From: Bacillus proteolyticus
GTDB taxonomy: Bacteria > Bacillota > Bacilli > Bacillales > Bacillaceae_G
Length of the DNA stretch: 64,000 bases
NCBI RefSeq assembly: GCF_001884065.1
Contig: NZ_MACH01000068.1
Coordinates: forward strand, 1-64,000
Reading direction: 5' to 3'
The notes under the pieces were generated by a model. The model saw only the letters and a list, made by a program, of their open reading frames with translations, was not told the DNA's origin and searched no databases. Below, piece by piece: positions 35,798 to 44,538 of the stretch (its first letter is position 1; each line of letters starts with the position of its first letter). The position numbers and the translations under genes are program-made.

Positions 35798-36907
35798 CTA
35801 CTTTCCACTATGCTTTAATATAAAATTCCCCATTTCAATTGCTAAATCTTCACTTTGAGGATAGACACCTACGTTATCTCCATAAGCGTGCCCTAAACCA
35901 CGATAAAGAACTGTTTCGGTATCAACTCCTTTGTTAGTTAATTTAGCTGCATAAGCTAAGCATTCTATCATTAAAAAATCATGCTCTCCTACCGTAATAA
36001 ATGTACTTGGATAGTCTGGGGATACATCAACATATGGACTTAAATACTTAGAATTAATTTCTTTCGTACCAAGTACTTCTGACATACCTCCAACCATTGA
36101 ATGCATAATATTAAGCATTTTTTCTAATCCTTTTTTATACTTTGGAGCAATTTCATATTTATCTATACTCCAAGAATAAAACTCATCTTCATAATCACAC
36201 ATGTTAATTGTAGGATACAGTAGCAACTGTCCCTTCACGTACTTCCTACCATCTTCCAAATCTTTAGTTGTACAATACTGTGTTAAGTTCCCTCCTGCAC
36301 TATCACCTGCTACAAAGATATTATTCTTATCACCGCCTAATGTGCCAGCATTCTCATAAATCCACTTTAAAGTAGTGTAACAATCTGTATGCCCGGTTGG
36401 AAAAGGATTTTCTGGAGCTAATCGATAATCCACAGAAACGGCTAGTATATCTGTTTTTTCTACTATCAATTTCACAAGTTCTTCTACCACATCAGGTGAT
36501 CCTGCCATAAATCCGCCACCATGAATAAAGTATAAAATTGGTGCATTCTCTCGTTTAGTACTACTGTTATAAATTCTTATAGGTATATCATAGCCATCTT
36601 CCGCTTTCACTGTTTTATGCGCAATATTTATGTCTTTAGTGACAATTGGAACACTTTTAATTCCATTAAATTGTTTTCGCATATTCTTTACCGATTTTTC
36701 AGAAGCATCCATTTTCATCATATTTTTAGGCATAAACCTCATTACATTCATTTGAACCTTCGTATCCTTATAAAGGCGTGGATCCATCGCTCCTTTTTCA
36801 TCGCAATCTGGTATGTTTTTTACTAAGACTTTTGCCCCCTGCACATTGATGGTTTCTTGTTTTTCTTGAATTTGTTCTAATAAGTCTAAGTCATATTTTC
36901 TAGTCAT
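35798..36907 (-). CDS. α/β hydrolase, hormone-sensitive-lipase-type esterase
   Basis: 369 residues. The oxyanion-hole motif HGGGFMAG (near residue 130) and nucleophile elbow GDSAGGN (near 203) define the HSL/bacterial esterase family IV. Late Asp (EHDFLM) and His (GLGHAYGD) complete a triad. It hydrolyses short-chain esters; the native substrate is unknown. The AraC-type gene lies upstream on the same strand, separated by a terminator, and may regulate it. Confidence 0.87.
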   Translation of the reverse strand: MTRKYDLDLLEQIQEKQETINVQGAKVLVKNIPDCDEKGAMDPRLYKDTKVQMNVMRFMPKNMMKMDASEKSVKNMRKQFNGIKSVPIVTKDINIAHKTVKAEDGYDIPIRIYNSSTKRENAPILYFIHGGGFMAGSPDVVEELVKLIVEKTDILAVSVDYRLAPENPFPTGHTDCYTTLKWIYENAGTLGGDKNNIFVAGDSAGGNLTQYCTTKDLEDGRKYVKGQLLLYPTINMCDYEDEFYSWSIDKYEIAPKYKKGLEKMLNIMHSMVGGMSEVLGTKEINSKYLSPYVDVSPDYPSTFITVGEHDFLMIECLAYAAKLTNKGVDTETVLYRGLGHAYGDNVGVYPQSEDLAIEMGNFILKHSGK

Positions 36908-36980
36908 CTAATATTTCTCCCCTCTAAATTCAAGCGCTTTCATTATTCAGGATTATATAACTTCCCGTTTACTAAATAAA

Positions 36981-37021
36981 AATACGTTCCATGTACAAAA
37001 TGTACCATGGAACGTATTTTT
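36981..37021. terminator. terminator after AraC gene
   Basis: AAAATACGTTCCATG-TACAAAATGTAC-CATGGAACGTATTTTT: a long perfect stem overlapping the AraC stop. Confidence 0.8.
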
Positions 37022-37901
37022 ATTGTTGTTCATATTTGATTCGATTATAGTCATTTTTTGATATGATATTTTTCCTATACTGTAATGGTGTATATCCATA
37101 TTTGTCTTTAAACTGTGAAATAAATGATTTCACATTTGGAAATCCATGTTTCAGCGCTATATCTTGTATAGAATTCGTACTTCTAATAATATCTTCATAC
37201 GCTTTATAGAGCCTGTATCTCGTTAAAAAAGTGGTGAAATTTGATCCGAATGATTTTTTAAACATACGTGAAAAATGTTCTTCACTTACAAAAAAATGTT
37301 TAGCCACATCTTTCAGTTTTAGTTCCTCATCATAATGTTTGTAAATATACGTAATTATTTCTTTCTGTCTACTTTCAAGTTGAAAATCATTGTCTATATT
37401 CTCCCCATCTTTGCAATATCGCAATAGAATATAAACAATTTCATAAATTAAACTATTAATTTTTATATAAGTTAAATCATCAGAATTTGTAACTAACCCC
37501 TTTAATTCATAAAACATTTGCTGGAGGTTAGTTTTCTGAACAACTGATTCTTTTATATTAAATCTATATTTATCAAAATCTTCATTTAGCTCTTTAAGAA
37601 ATTCATAAGAAATAATTAGCATCATGACTGCACAACTTATATTTTCAACTTTTTCAAATTCATGAACATCTCCACTATTTACAAAAATAAATTCGCCAGC
37701 AGATACTTTCTTTTTTTGCCCATTCACATACAAGAAAACGTCTCCATATACGACTAGGCTAATTTCAATACTTCTATGCCAGTGAGGAGGAATATAATAG
37801 TGAAAACCAGTAGGTAACATTGTGTCCTCTATATATTCAACCATTCCTGGGATTCTATCGCGTAATTTTATTTCTTCATATTTGCCTTGCCTGATTTTCA
37901 A
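37020..37901 (-). CDS. AraC-family transcriptional regulator
   Basis: 293 residues. An N-terminal cupin sensor (about 20-100, with PPHWHRSIEISLVVYGDVFLYV and VNSGDVHEF) is followed by two C-terminal helix-turn-helix motifs (KLKDVAKHFFVSEEHFSRMFKK, IQDIALKHGFPNVKSFISQFK). It probably senses a sugar or small ligand and controls adjacent genes such as the downstream esterase; this is inferred from position only. GGGGGTG-type site precedes the ATG. Confidence 0.88.
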   Translation of the reverse strand: MKIRQGKYEEIKLRDRIPGMVEYIEDTMLPTGFHYYIPPHWHRSIEISLVVYGDVFLYVNGQKKKVSAGEFIFVNSGDVHEFEKVENISCAVMMLIISYEFLKELNEDFDKYRFNIKESVVQKTNLQQMFYELKGLVTNSDDLTYIKINSLIYEIVYILLRYCKDGENIDNDFQLESRQKEIITYIYKHYDEELKLKDVAKHFFVSEEHFSRMFKKSFGSNFTTFLTRYRLYKAYEDIIRSTNSIQDIALKHGFPNVKSFISQFKDKYGYTPLQYRKNIISKNDYNRIKYEQQ

Positions 37902-38041
37902 TAATTCACCCCCTTTTTTTATTATAATGGAGACATCAAGGTTTTCATTCCTTCATAAAAAAACTACATATATAGTATGTAAAGAGACCATCTCATGAGT
38001 TATTTACAAATAGCAGGTGTGAGATTTCCCACCTACTATCC

Positions 38042-38974
38042 TTATTTTCTATTCATCATTTCACTATCAAACCAAATCGGCTTCGATAATTCAAAGTTTT
38101 TATGATCCTCTAAAACGATAGTAAGACGTTCTAACATATCATCTAACATATGTGGTGCTGCTCGTAAACACCAAACAACTGAAGAGAAAACCGTCATGCC
38201 AACGTACACCGCATATAATTTCCAAAACTCCTCTGGTATTCTACCATTAAAGTATCCTTCTATTTGTCCGATTGAATACGGGATACTAATGTCTCTTGCA
38301 AATAATGCAATCTTTACGAAATCATGAAGTGGGTCGCCCCAATCATAGCCATTAAAATCAATAACACCTACATATTTCCCATCCCGTACAATTATATTTT
38401 CTAAATGAAAATCATCGTGTTGAAATCGATTCGGGCGGTTCTTTACATACATTTCATTTTCATCTATAAACTTAATAATTCTATCATCATTTTCTATTTT
38501 AAATCCGCATGTTTTATATGCCTCTAAATATTTTCTATGTTTTTCCATTGCTCTTTCATGCCAAGGCAGTAAGTCCTTGGGAGCTTCATATGTATGCATT
38601 TTTGCTAAATCTTTTCCTGCCTATATACCAATATCATATTGTTCTTTGGGTAAATACGTAGGTAATAGCTTCTTCGCATCTTCCCCTTCTATATAAGAAA
38701 AAATGCCATAGCATACACCTTCTTCTGCCAACAAACCCATTTCAATTGGTTTTTGTGCTTGCACACTACGGTTTTGCATTTCATTTAAAATTTGAAACTC
38801 TATTTTCTTTCTTTCATACTCTTTTATATCGCCTGTCCGCAATAAATATTTTTCATTACTCGCACTCGTAATTATATATTTCTTATCAGGTGAGAAACCT
38901 TTAGAAATTTCTTCAATATCCACTGCATCTTTTACTATTTGTATATTGTTTTGCCATGCTGTAATTGTCTTCAT
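38042..38974 (-). pseudogene. aminoglycoside phosphotransferase-like gene with an amber stop
   Basis: One continuous frame of about 310 codons, interrupted by a single in-frame TAG at 38621-38623 (…QYDIGI-stop-AGKDLAKMHTYEAP…). The N-part has the nucleotide-binding lobe. The C-part keeps the catalytic FQHDDFHLEN and metal-site VIDFNGYDWGD. Everything else appears intact, so this is a recent nonsense mutation, a sequencing error or a suppressible stop. It lies 11 bp after the equally broken VOC gene. Confidence 0.8.
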
Positions 38975-38985
38975 GTCTATTCCCC

Positions 38986-39373
38986 TTACATTTCCGCATT
39001 CGGTGTATACGCAACCTTTACAATAAAACCATTCGGGTCATAAAAGTCTATTGTATAGTATCCATCCTAATAATGCTTTATTTCGATAGGACCACATATA
39101 ATCTTCACATTAGTATCGACTAAAAATCCCGATACCTCATCAACTACTTTTCTATTAATAGCTTGATAACAAATATGTCTCGGTCCTAACGTCCTTACAA
39201 TTTTCCTCGTCTACTTCTTTAAAATATATTTCACTTTCTCCCGTACTATATGCTCCTTCGCTTAATTTTCTCCATCCAATTATTGAAAACAACATATCGT
39301 AAAAAGAAATAGACTCCTCTAAATTTGCTACCCAAAATTCAATATGATGAATACCTGCTCGAAGTGTATTCAT
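38986..39373 (-). pseudogene. VOC/glyoxalase-family gene with frameshift and stop
   Basis: The first 60 codons read HHIEFWVANLEESISFYDMLF…, a vicinal-oxygen-chelate (glyoxalase/bleomycin-resistance) fold. Near 39180 the frame is lost. In the next frame GPRHICYQAINRKVVDEV continues the domain, an in-frame TAG at 39069-39071 interrupts, and YTIDFYDPNGFIVKVAYTP completes the usual C-terminal metal-ligand strand. Two independent lesions make loss of function certain if the sequence is correct. Confidence 0.8.
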
Positions 39374-39374
39374 A

Positions 39375-40010
39375 TTAAGAATGCGCTCCCTGTACTACTT
39401 GCATTATTTCCATTGGCGTATTGACCATATAATCTGGCGCATCCCCTTTTACCGTTTCAATAACGTCATATCCCCAAGAAACCCAAATTACATTTACACC
39501 AGCTTTTTTACAAGCTGCTATATCACGTTGTTCATCACCGACATACAACATATCTTGTTCTGTTAGCTTTTTCGATTTTAAAAATCTTTTTATCATTTTA
39601 TCTTTACCAAACAAATTTTTAGAACAATACACTTCCTGTATATTTTCTATATCATTATTGTGTAAAAATGCCCGAATATGCTCTTCTGAGTTCGATGATA
39701 TGACTGCAATTCCGTAGCCTTTTTTATGTAGTTCATCTAATACATCTTTCATCCCATGGAACAAAACGAGATCTTTTATAGCAGGTTGATACAATTTATA
39801 AAACTCCAGCGCTAATATCGGTAGTTTATACAGAGGTACATCAAGCTTTTTACATCTCTCTGGCATCGTTAATTTACGTAAATACTCAATTTCTTCTTCC
39901 CTTACCGTTTTATATCCGTGCTTTTCAGCAAGTTGATTATAAATTGGTACAAATATATTTTGTGAATCTACTAATGTGCCGTCAAAATCAAAAACAATGT
40001 ATTTTTGCAT
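39375..40010 (-). CDS. HAD-superfamily hydrolase (phosphoglycolate-phosphatase type)
   Basis: 211 residues. Motif I is VFDFDGTLVDS, motif II ISSNSEEH, and motifs III/IV SKKLTEQDMLYVGDEQRDIAACKKAGV, with an α-helical cap domain between. It is a magnesium-dependent phosphatase of unknown substrate. ATG 40010 is preferred, with AAAGGGAG 7 nt upstream. It heads a three-gene unit whose second and third members (VOC, APH) are broken; the stop abuts the VOC start. Confidence 0.85.
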   Translation of the reverse strand: MQKYIVFDFDGTLVDSQNIFVPIYNQLAEKHGYKTVREEEIEYLRKLTMPERCKKLDVPLYKLPILALEFYKLYQPAIKDLVLFHGMKDVLDELHKKGYGIAVISSNSEEHIRAFLHNNDIENIQEVYCSKNLFGKDKMIKRFLKSKKLTEQDMLYVGDEQRDIAACKKAGVNVIWVSWGYDVIETVKGDAPDYMVNTPMEIMQVVQGAHS

Positions 40011-40088
40011 TCCCATACTCCCTTTGCTTTTTTTCCTAAACATATGTTATTCAACAACAGAAATGTCTTCCCCTTTCATAAATATAAA

Positions 40089-40120
40089 AAAAAGAACAAG
40101 ATTTTCTCTTGTTCTTCTTT
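40089..40120. terminator. terminator after ypjP
   Basis: AAAGAACAAGA-TTTTC-TCTTGTTCTT flanked by A-rich sequence, overlapping the ypjP stop. Confidence 0.7.
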
Positions 40121-40706
40121 AAGACAGCCATTTCGGCGGTACATTCGTATTCCAATAAATATTTCCTAACTCATGGTGTCCTGAGTATCCATCATCAAAA
40201 CGATGATAGTGGAAATTAAAATAATATCCATCTTGCGGTGGATGATCTCTCCTCACATGAAATCGCAGTAAGTCAATTCCTGATTTCGTGTCATAAACAT
40301 GAAAAATCTTTTCATTATTTCCGCCAGCCGGTCTTTGAGAAATCGCTAATGATTGTAACGATTCTTCTGGCACATCATTGGCAAGTTCTGCAATTGCCTC
40401 TTCAATTTTAGGTAATACAACATCTTTAAATTCATCTTCAATTACAGGCCCAATTTTAGAGCCGAATTTTTGCATAGATTGCTTCTCTGCTTCTTGCATC
40501 GCATAATTAATAAAGGTATCGGTGGTTAACCTATCATTCGTTTCTTCATATGTATAGGACGTACTCTCCAAATTTTGTTGCCCAGCTGTGCTCGTAGGCT
40601 TGTCCGCAGCTTTGGCATTATCAAGTAATATGGAAGGAGGCGTCACTAAACCAAATGTAAATACGGTAATTAATGCGACTAAGGTTTTTCTAAACCAATT
40701 TGGCAT
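40119..40706 (-). CDS. ypjP: YpjP-family exported protein
   Basis: 195 residues. An N-terminal signal sequence (RKTLVALITVFTFGLV, probable cleavage after NAKAA) is followed by a helical region and a C-terminal domain ending HYHRFDDGYSGHHELGNIYWNTNVPPKW, which I recognise as the YpjP family. Function unknown. In B. subtilis ypjP lies next to thyB-dfrA; here about 9 kb of accessory genes separate it from thyA-folA. Confidence 0.75.
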   Translation of the reverse strand: MPNWFRKTLVALITVFTFGLVTPPSILLDNAKAADKPTSTAGQQNLESTSYTYEETNDRLTTDTFINYAMQEAEKQSMQKFGSKIGPVIEDEFKDVVLPKIEEAIAELANDVPEESLQSLAISQRPAGGNNEKIFHVYDTKSGIDLLRFHVRRDHPPQDGYYFNFHYHRFDDGYSGHHELGNIYWNTNVPPKWLS

Positions 40707-40827
40707 TTATGTTCCCTCCCCTTTCGCTCATTATATTTTATATAACGATTGTTTCTTCTATTATACAAAATGATTGTAATTTTTGCACTTTACAATTTTG
40801 TTAACGTTCACATATTTTTCACTTGAA

Positions 40828-40849
40828 TATGAAATTGTAAGATTTCATA
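40828..40849. promoter_or_regulatory. perfect palindrome upstream of the 25-residue ORF
   Basis: TATGAAAT-TGTAAG-ATTTCATA: 8-bp perfect arms with a 6-bp spacer, 33 bp before the start codon of the small ORF. The spacing excludes a PlcR box. Likely operator or transcript hairpin. Confidence 0.5.
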
Positions 40850-40881
40850 CACTATATATACAACAACGAGGAGGCGATCAG

Positions 40882-40959
40882 ATGACTTTAGATGCCCTGT
40901 ACTCCGCCGCAAGCATACTCCTTTTAGTATATTTTATTTATCAGTGTGTTACAGACTAG
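40882..40959 (+). CDS. 25-residue single-span membrane peptide (KdpF-like shape)
   Basis: ATG at 40882 preceded by GAGGAGG with 7-nt spacing, an optimal ribosome binding site. The stop is followed at once by a strong terminator, so this is a self-contained transcription unit. The peptide starts MTLDALYSAAS, has one hydrophobic helix (ILLLVYFIYQ) and ends CVTD. Length and helix pattern recall KdpF, the small stabilising subunit of the K+ ATPase, but no kdp genes are present. The identity is a guess; the gene itself looks real. Confidence 0.6.
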   Translation: MTLDALYSAASILLLVYFIYQCVTD

Positions 40960-40986
40960 AAAAAGAGCCGTTTCCGGCTCTTTTTC
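40959..40986. terminator. bidirectional terminator
   Basis: AAAAAGAGCCG-TTTC-CGGCTCTTTTT between the 25-codon ORF and the convergent permease gene. Confidence 0.85.
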
Positions 40987-42185
40987 TATGGTAAAAATAC
41001 AATCCAACCAATGAATACTATAAAAATAAACCCAATTATTACTGCTGGCAATAAATAAAACTGAGAAAGGATGACCGTCCCGTATATGAATACGGTTGGA
41101 AAGAGCAAATAACGATCCGCCTTCCATCTTAATAATAGTAATTCTCCTTCGTCACAATATAAATGTAGAAACATTTTCTTCGTAAATTCATTCCAATAAT
41201 CACGTGCATAGCGAGAAATAGCAACTAAAGCAAATACAAGAATAATAGCTGTTATCCACTTCGGAGTCACGATAATACTTACAGTACTTATACATACAAT
41301 TTGAATATAAAACATGAAAGCACTACTTGTACGCAAAAATTCTTTTAAAAAAGTTTCTACAATACGCGAATCAGATTTTTTTCCTAATATCTTTTTAGAA
41401 CGAGGAAACATCCATGGTTTTTTATTCGAACTACTCGGTTTAGCTGCATGACCACCAACCTGCATAATCCCTACAGTCCAGCGCATACTTTCTTCTTTTT
41501 CTTTCTCAACTTCTTTAAAAAAGAATTTTTTATAATTCATCTTTTCTTTTACTAAGACTACAGTAAGTAAAGCTGCTAGACCGATAAATAATACTGAGTA
41601 CAACGGATTTTTATAAATAAAAAATATACTGATTCCAAAAAAAATTAAGCTAATAGAAAATACAACATCTTTTACTATCCATAAAACCCATCGTTTCCCC
41701 ACACGTACATTTATGAATCTCATCAACAACGATAACGTAAATCGAAAAACAGTAAAGAAAATCCAAAATAGTACGATTTGGATACTTGTCGCTCCCATAC
41801 TTTTCATCAATATAGGTAACATAATAAATATTACAATTACGTTCGTTATTGCAATCCGAATAAACGTATACATCATGCCAATCCTCATTAATTTTTGCAT
41901 ATGATTTGGATACGAAATTAAAAATAAGCTATCTGCTTGCTCAAAAAACGAGCGAACGCCTCTTGAAAATGTGACAAAATAAAACGCGAGTAAGCCTAAT
42001 CCAAAATAAACGGCCTCTTCCATCGATAATTCTTTCATCCATAGTGAACGATAGTAAATCCCCGCAAATATAAGTGCTGGAATAATAATATATAATGCGA
42101 CTGTCCAATCTGTAACAGAACGAATCGACTTCCATTTTCTTTGCAATTCATGACGTAACCTTTTATTAAACTGTTGTTTAATCAT
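40986..42185 (-). CDS. ABC transporter permease, EcsB-like
   Basis: 399 residues with about nine membrane helices in two blocks around a basic cytoplasmic segment (near 215-275, rich in Lys/Glu). Size and arrangement fit the EcsB/YthQ permeases. Its start overlaps the ATPase stop by 8 nt, so the two are translationally coupled. Ecs transporters are tied to exoprotein secretion and intramembrane proteolysis; YthPQ function is unknown. The transported substrate is not known. Confidence 0.8.
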   Translation of the reverse strand: MIKQQFNKRLRHELQRKWKSIRSVTDWTVALYIIIPALIFAGIYYRSLWMKELSMEEAVYFGLGLLAFYFVTFSRGVRSFFEQADSLFLISYPNHMQKLMRIGMMYTFIRIAITNVIVIFIMLPILMKSMGATSIQIVLFWIFFTVFRFTLSLLMRFINVRVGKRWVLWIVKDVVFSISLIFFGISIFFIYKNPLYSVLFIGLAALLTVVLVKEKMNYKKFFFKEVEKEKEESMRWTVGIMQVGGHAAKPSSSNKKPWMFPRSKKILGKKSDSRIVETFLKEFLRTSSAFMFYIQIVCISTVSIIVTPKWITAIILVFALVAISRYARDYWNEFTKKMFLHLYCDEGELLLLRWKADRYLLFPTVFIYGTVILSQFYLLPAVIIGFIFIVFIGWIVFLP

Positions 42186-42888
42186 GCTGTTCCCGCCTTA
42201 CAATTGCATCAAAACAGTCTAACAATGGACTCCTTGGCATTTCTGCTAATGTTTGGATTTTGTCTAATTTCCCATCTGCTACTAATGTCCCTTTCGAAAT
42301 AAGCAAAAATCTTTCACAAATCCTTTCTGCAGTATCTAGTACGTGTGTACAAAGTAAAATTCCAGCTCCTCGCTCTTTTTCTTTATATAAGTAATTCAAA
42401 AATGCTTTCGTAGCTACTGGATCTAAACCGATAAAAGGCTCATCAATAATATAAAAATCTGGCTCTGTTAAAAATGCTAATATAAGCATCGACTTTTGTT
42501 TCATACCTTTTGAAAACTTTGATATGTATTCGTGTATATGTTTTTCCATTCGAAACGTATGTAATAATTCCCTTGCTTTGTCCTCCCAATTTCTCACTTC
42601 ATTTCCACGGGCAGCCATTAGCAATTCAATATGTTCCCACAAAGTTAAGTAATCATAATAAGTGGGGTGCTCCGGTACATATGCATATGGATTTTTCTTT
42701 TCACCAAACGAAATTTCACCATCCATATTGACTAGCAAACCGAGCATCGATTTAATTGTCGTACTCTTTCCTGCGCCATTTGCGCCAATAAGAGCAACTA
42801 ACTCGCCTTTTTCAATTGCAAATGCAATATCGTGAACTGTCTTTTCACCTACTTCATATCCTGCTGAGCGAATATTCACTTCTAGCAT
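42178..42888 (-). CDS. ABC transporter ATP-binding protein, EcsA-like
   Basis: 236 residues. Walker A is GANGAGKST (near residue 37), the signature SKGMKQK (near 131) and Walker B FYIIDEPFIGLD (near 150), with a late H-loop in LLCTHVLD. ATG 42888 is chosen for AAGGGGA 4 nt upstream; a longer frame to 42918 lacks a site. It is the motor of the EcsB-like permease encoded next. YthP is the alternative name in B. subtilis. Confidence 0.87.
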   Translation of the reverse strand: MLEVNIRSAGYEVGEKTVHDIAFAIEKGELVALIGANGAGKSTTIKSMLGLLVNMDGEISFGEKKNPYAYVPEHPTYYDYLTLWEHIELLMAARGNEVRNWEDKARELLHTFRMEKHIHEYISKFSKGMKQKSMLILAFLTEPDFYIIDEPFIGLDPVATKAFLNYLYKEKERGAGILLCTHVLDTAERICERFLLISKGTLVADGKLDKIQTLAEMPRSPLLDCFDAIVRREQHD

Positions 42889-43054
42889 ACATTCCCCTTC
42901 TTTCCATTTACAATACAATCAAGGAAAATGATAACATATCCCTCTTAATATAGTATTATATCATTTCTAAAATATTTGTTTCGGTAGCAGGAAAAAACAT
43001 ACTTTAACAGAATATTTAATGTTTGAAGATTTTAAAGTAAATGGGGTTGATCAT

Positions 43055-43486
43055 ATGTCAGTTCAAATTCGTGAAGCGACTATAGATGATATTGATTCAC
43101 TTTGTTCTCTTACAAAAGAATTAAAAGGATCCTCTATCTCTAATGAAGATATGAAGAATCGTTTACAATTCGTAAAAATGAGCCCTTTTGATTTTTTATA
43201 TGTATATGAGGAAGATAATACTATTTTTGGATTACTAGGATTTCGTATACGTGAAAATTTAGAAGATGTAACTCGTTATGGAGAGATTTCAATTATTAGT
43301 GTTGATTCTACAATACGTCGAAAAGGTATTGGACAAGTGTTAATGGATTATGCAGAACAATTAGCAAAAGAGCATGACTGTATTGGTACTTGGCTTGTTA
43401 GTGGAATGAACCGCAAAGAAGCACACCCCTTCTATGAAAAATTGGGCTATGAAGTAAATGGGTATCGATTTGTAAAATATTTTTAA
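43055..43486 (+). CDS. GNAT-family N-acetyltransferase
   Basis: 143 residues with the full GNAT pattern: VQIREATIDDIDSL, β4 GEISIISVDSTIRRKGIGQVLMDYAEQLA (acetyl-CoA loop R-X-X-G-I-G, near residue 88) and the closing HPFYEKLGYEVNGYRFVK. It transfers acetyl from acetyl-CoA to an amine; the acceptor is unknown. ATG 43055 follows GGGGTTGAT. The next gene starts 29 bp downstream, so they are probably co-transcribed. Confidence 0.85.
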   Translation: MSVQIREATIDDIDSLCSLTKELKGSSISNEDMKNRLQFVKMSPFDFLYVYEEDNTIFGLLGFRIRENLEDVTRYGEISIISVDSTIRRKGIGQVLMDYAEQLAKEHDCIGTWLVSGMNRKEAHPFYEKLGYEVNGYRFVKYF

Positions 43487-43515
43487 ACTACTGGTACAAA
43501 GAAAGGACTATAACT

Positions 43516-44043
43516 ATGACAAACATTGAAGCAATATTCATTGATCGTGACGGAACAATTGGTGGGGATACTACAATACATTATCCAGGTTCTTTCACAT
43601 TATTTCCTTTTACGAAAGAATCTCTACAAAAATTAAAAGCAAAAAATATAAAGCTTTTCTCTTTTACGAATCAACCAGGTATCGCAGATGGACTAGCGAC
43701 CGTGAATGATTTTGCGAAAGAATTAAAAGAGTTTGGTTTTGATGATATTTACCTTTGCCCTCATAAACATGGTGATGGATGTGAATGTCGCAAACCGAGC
43801 ACAGGTATGCTCCTACAAGCAGCGGAAAAACATGGGCTTGATTTAACAAAATGCGCTGTAATCGGTGATCGCTGGACGGATATTGTTGCTGGTGCAAACG
43901 CAAATGCAACGACTATATTAGTTCAAACTGGTGCTGGATATGATGCTTTACATACGTTCCGAGATAAATGGGCACATATTGAACCAAACTACATTGCAGA
44001 AAACTTTGAAGATGCTACAAATTGGATTTTAAATCATCAATAA
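43516..44043 (+). CDS. HAD-IIIA phosphatase (HisB-N/GmhB type)
   Basis: 175 residues. Motif I is FIDRDGTIGGD, motif II FTNQPG, and motifs III/IV KCAVIGDRWTDIVAGANA. The Cys/His loop CPHKHGDGCECRKPSTGM (near residues 77-94) is the zinc-binding loop of histidinol-phosphatase/GmhB enzymes. It is therefore a magnesium-dependent phosphatase, perhaps acting on a sugar bisphosphate. No his or heptose genes are nearby. AAAGGACT precedes the ATG. Confidence 0.87.
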   Translation: MTNIEAIFIDRDGTIGGDTTIHYPGSFTLFPFTKESLQKLKAKNIKLFSFTNQPGIADGLATVNDFAKELKEFGFDDIYLCPHKHGDGCECRKPSTGMLLQAAEKHGLDLTKCAVIGDRWTDIVAGANANATTILVQTGAGYDALHTFRDKWAHIEPNYIAENFEDATNWILNHQ

Positions 44044-44047
44044 AAAA

Positions 44048-44087
44048 TTAAATGAGGCGTCTTCACTTTGAAAACGTCTCATTTAAC
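44048..44087. terminator. bidirectional terminator
   Basis: TAAATGAGGCG…AACGTCTCATTTA: an 11-bp stem with one G·U-type mismatch between convergent genes. Confidence 0.65.
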
Positions 44088-44097
44088 TATGTGTATT

Positions 44098-44538
44098 TCA
44101 AAAAGTTAATTCATAATGGAAATAACGATTATCTCTCAAATAACCATTTTCAGCGTATAATCGCTGTGCTGATAAATTATCAATCTCTGTTTGTAATTTT
44201 ACACCTTTTGCACCATTTTTTAATGCGAATTCTTTTGCGGCCTCTAATAATTTTTTACCTGTTCCAGCTCCGCGCTTCGCCTTTTGTACAAACAGATCAT
44301 TTAAAATCCATAATTCTTTCATCGAAATAGAAGAAAATGATGGATATAGTTGCGTGAACCCGATATATTCTCCATCTTCAACTGCCACGAAAATAATGGA
44401 TTCTTTTCTCTCAATTCGATTTCGTAAAAATACTTTTGCTCCTTCAATATCGGAATCTTGTCGATAAAATACGCGATAATTATTAAAAACCGATGCTAGT
44501 CCATCTAAATCTGCAATTGTTGCCTCATATATTCTCAT
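44098..44538 (-). CDS. GNAT-family N-acetyltransferase
   Basis: 146 residues: MRIYEATIADLDGLASVF, then LNDLFVQKAKRGAGTGKKLLEAA with the R-G-A-G-T-G acetyl-CoA loop (near residue 85), and SAQRLYAENGYLRDNRYFHYELTF at the end. ATG 44538 overlaps the trmO stop (ATGA), so expression is coupled to trmO. Acceptor substrate unknown. Confidence 0.85.
   Translation of the reverse strand: MRIYEATIADLDGLASVFNNYRVFYRQDSDIEGAKVFLRNRIERKESIIFVAVEDGEYIGFTQLYPSFSSISMKELWILNDLFVQKAKRGAGTGKKLLEAAKEFALKNGAKGVKLQTEIDNLSAQRLYAENGYLRDNRYFHYELTF

Noticed and set aside
40828-40849. TATGAAAT…ATTTCATA as a PlcR box
   Set aside because: The half-sites are too far apart (22 bp overall); treated as an unassigned palindrome.
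44052-44330. 92-codon plus-strand ORF after the HAD gene
   Set aside because: It begins in a terminator and lies antisense to the acetyltransferase gene.
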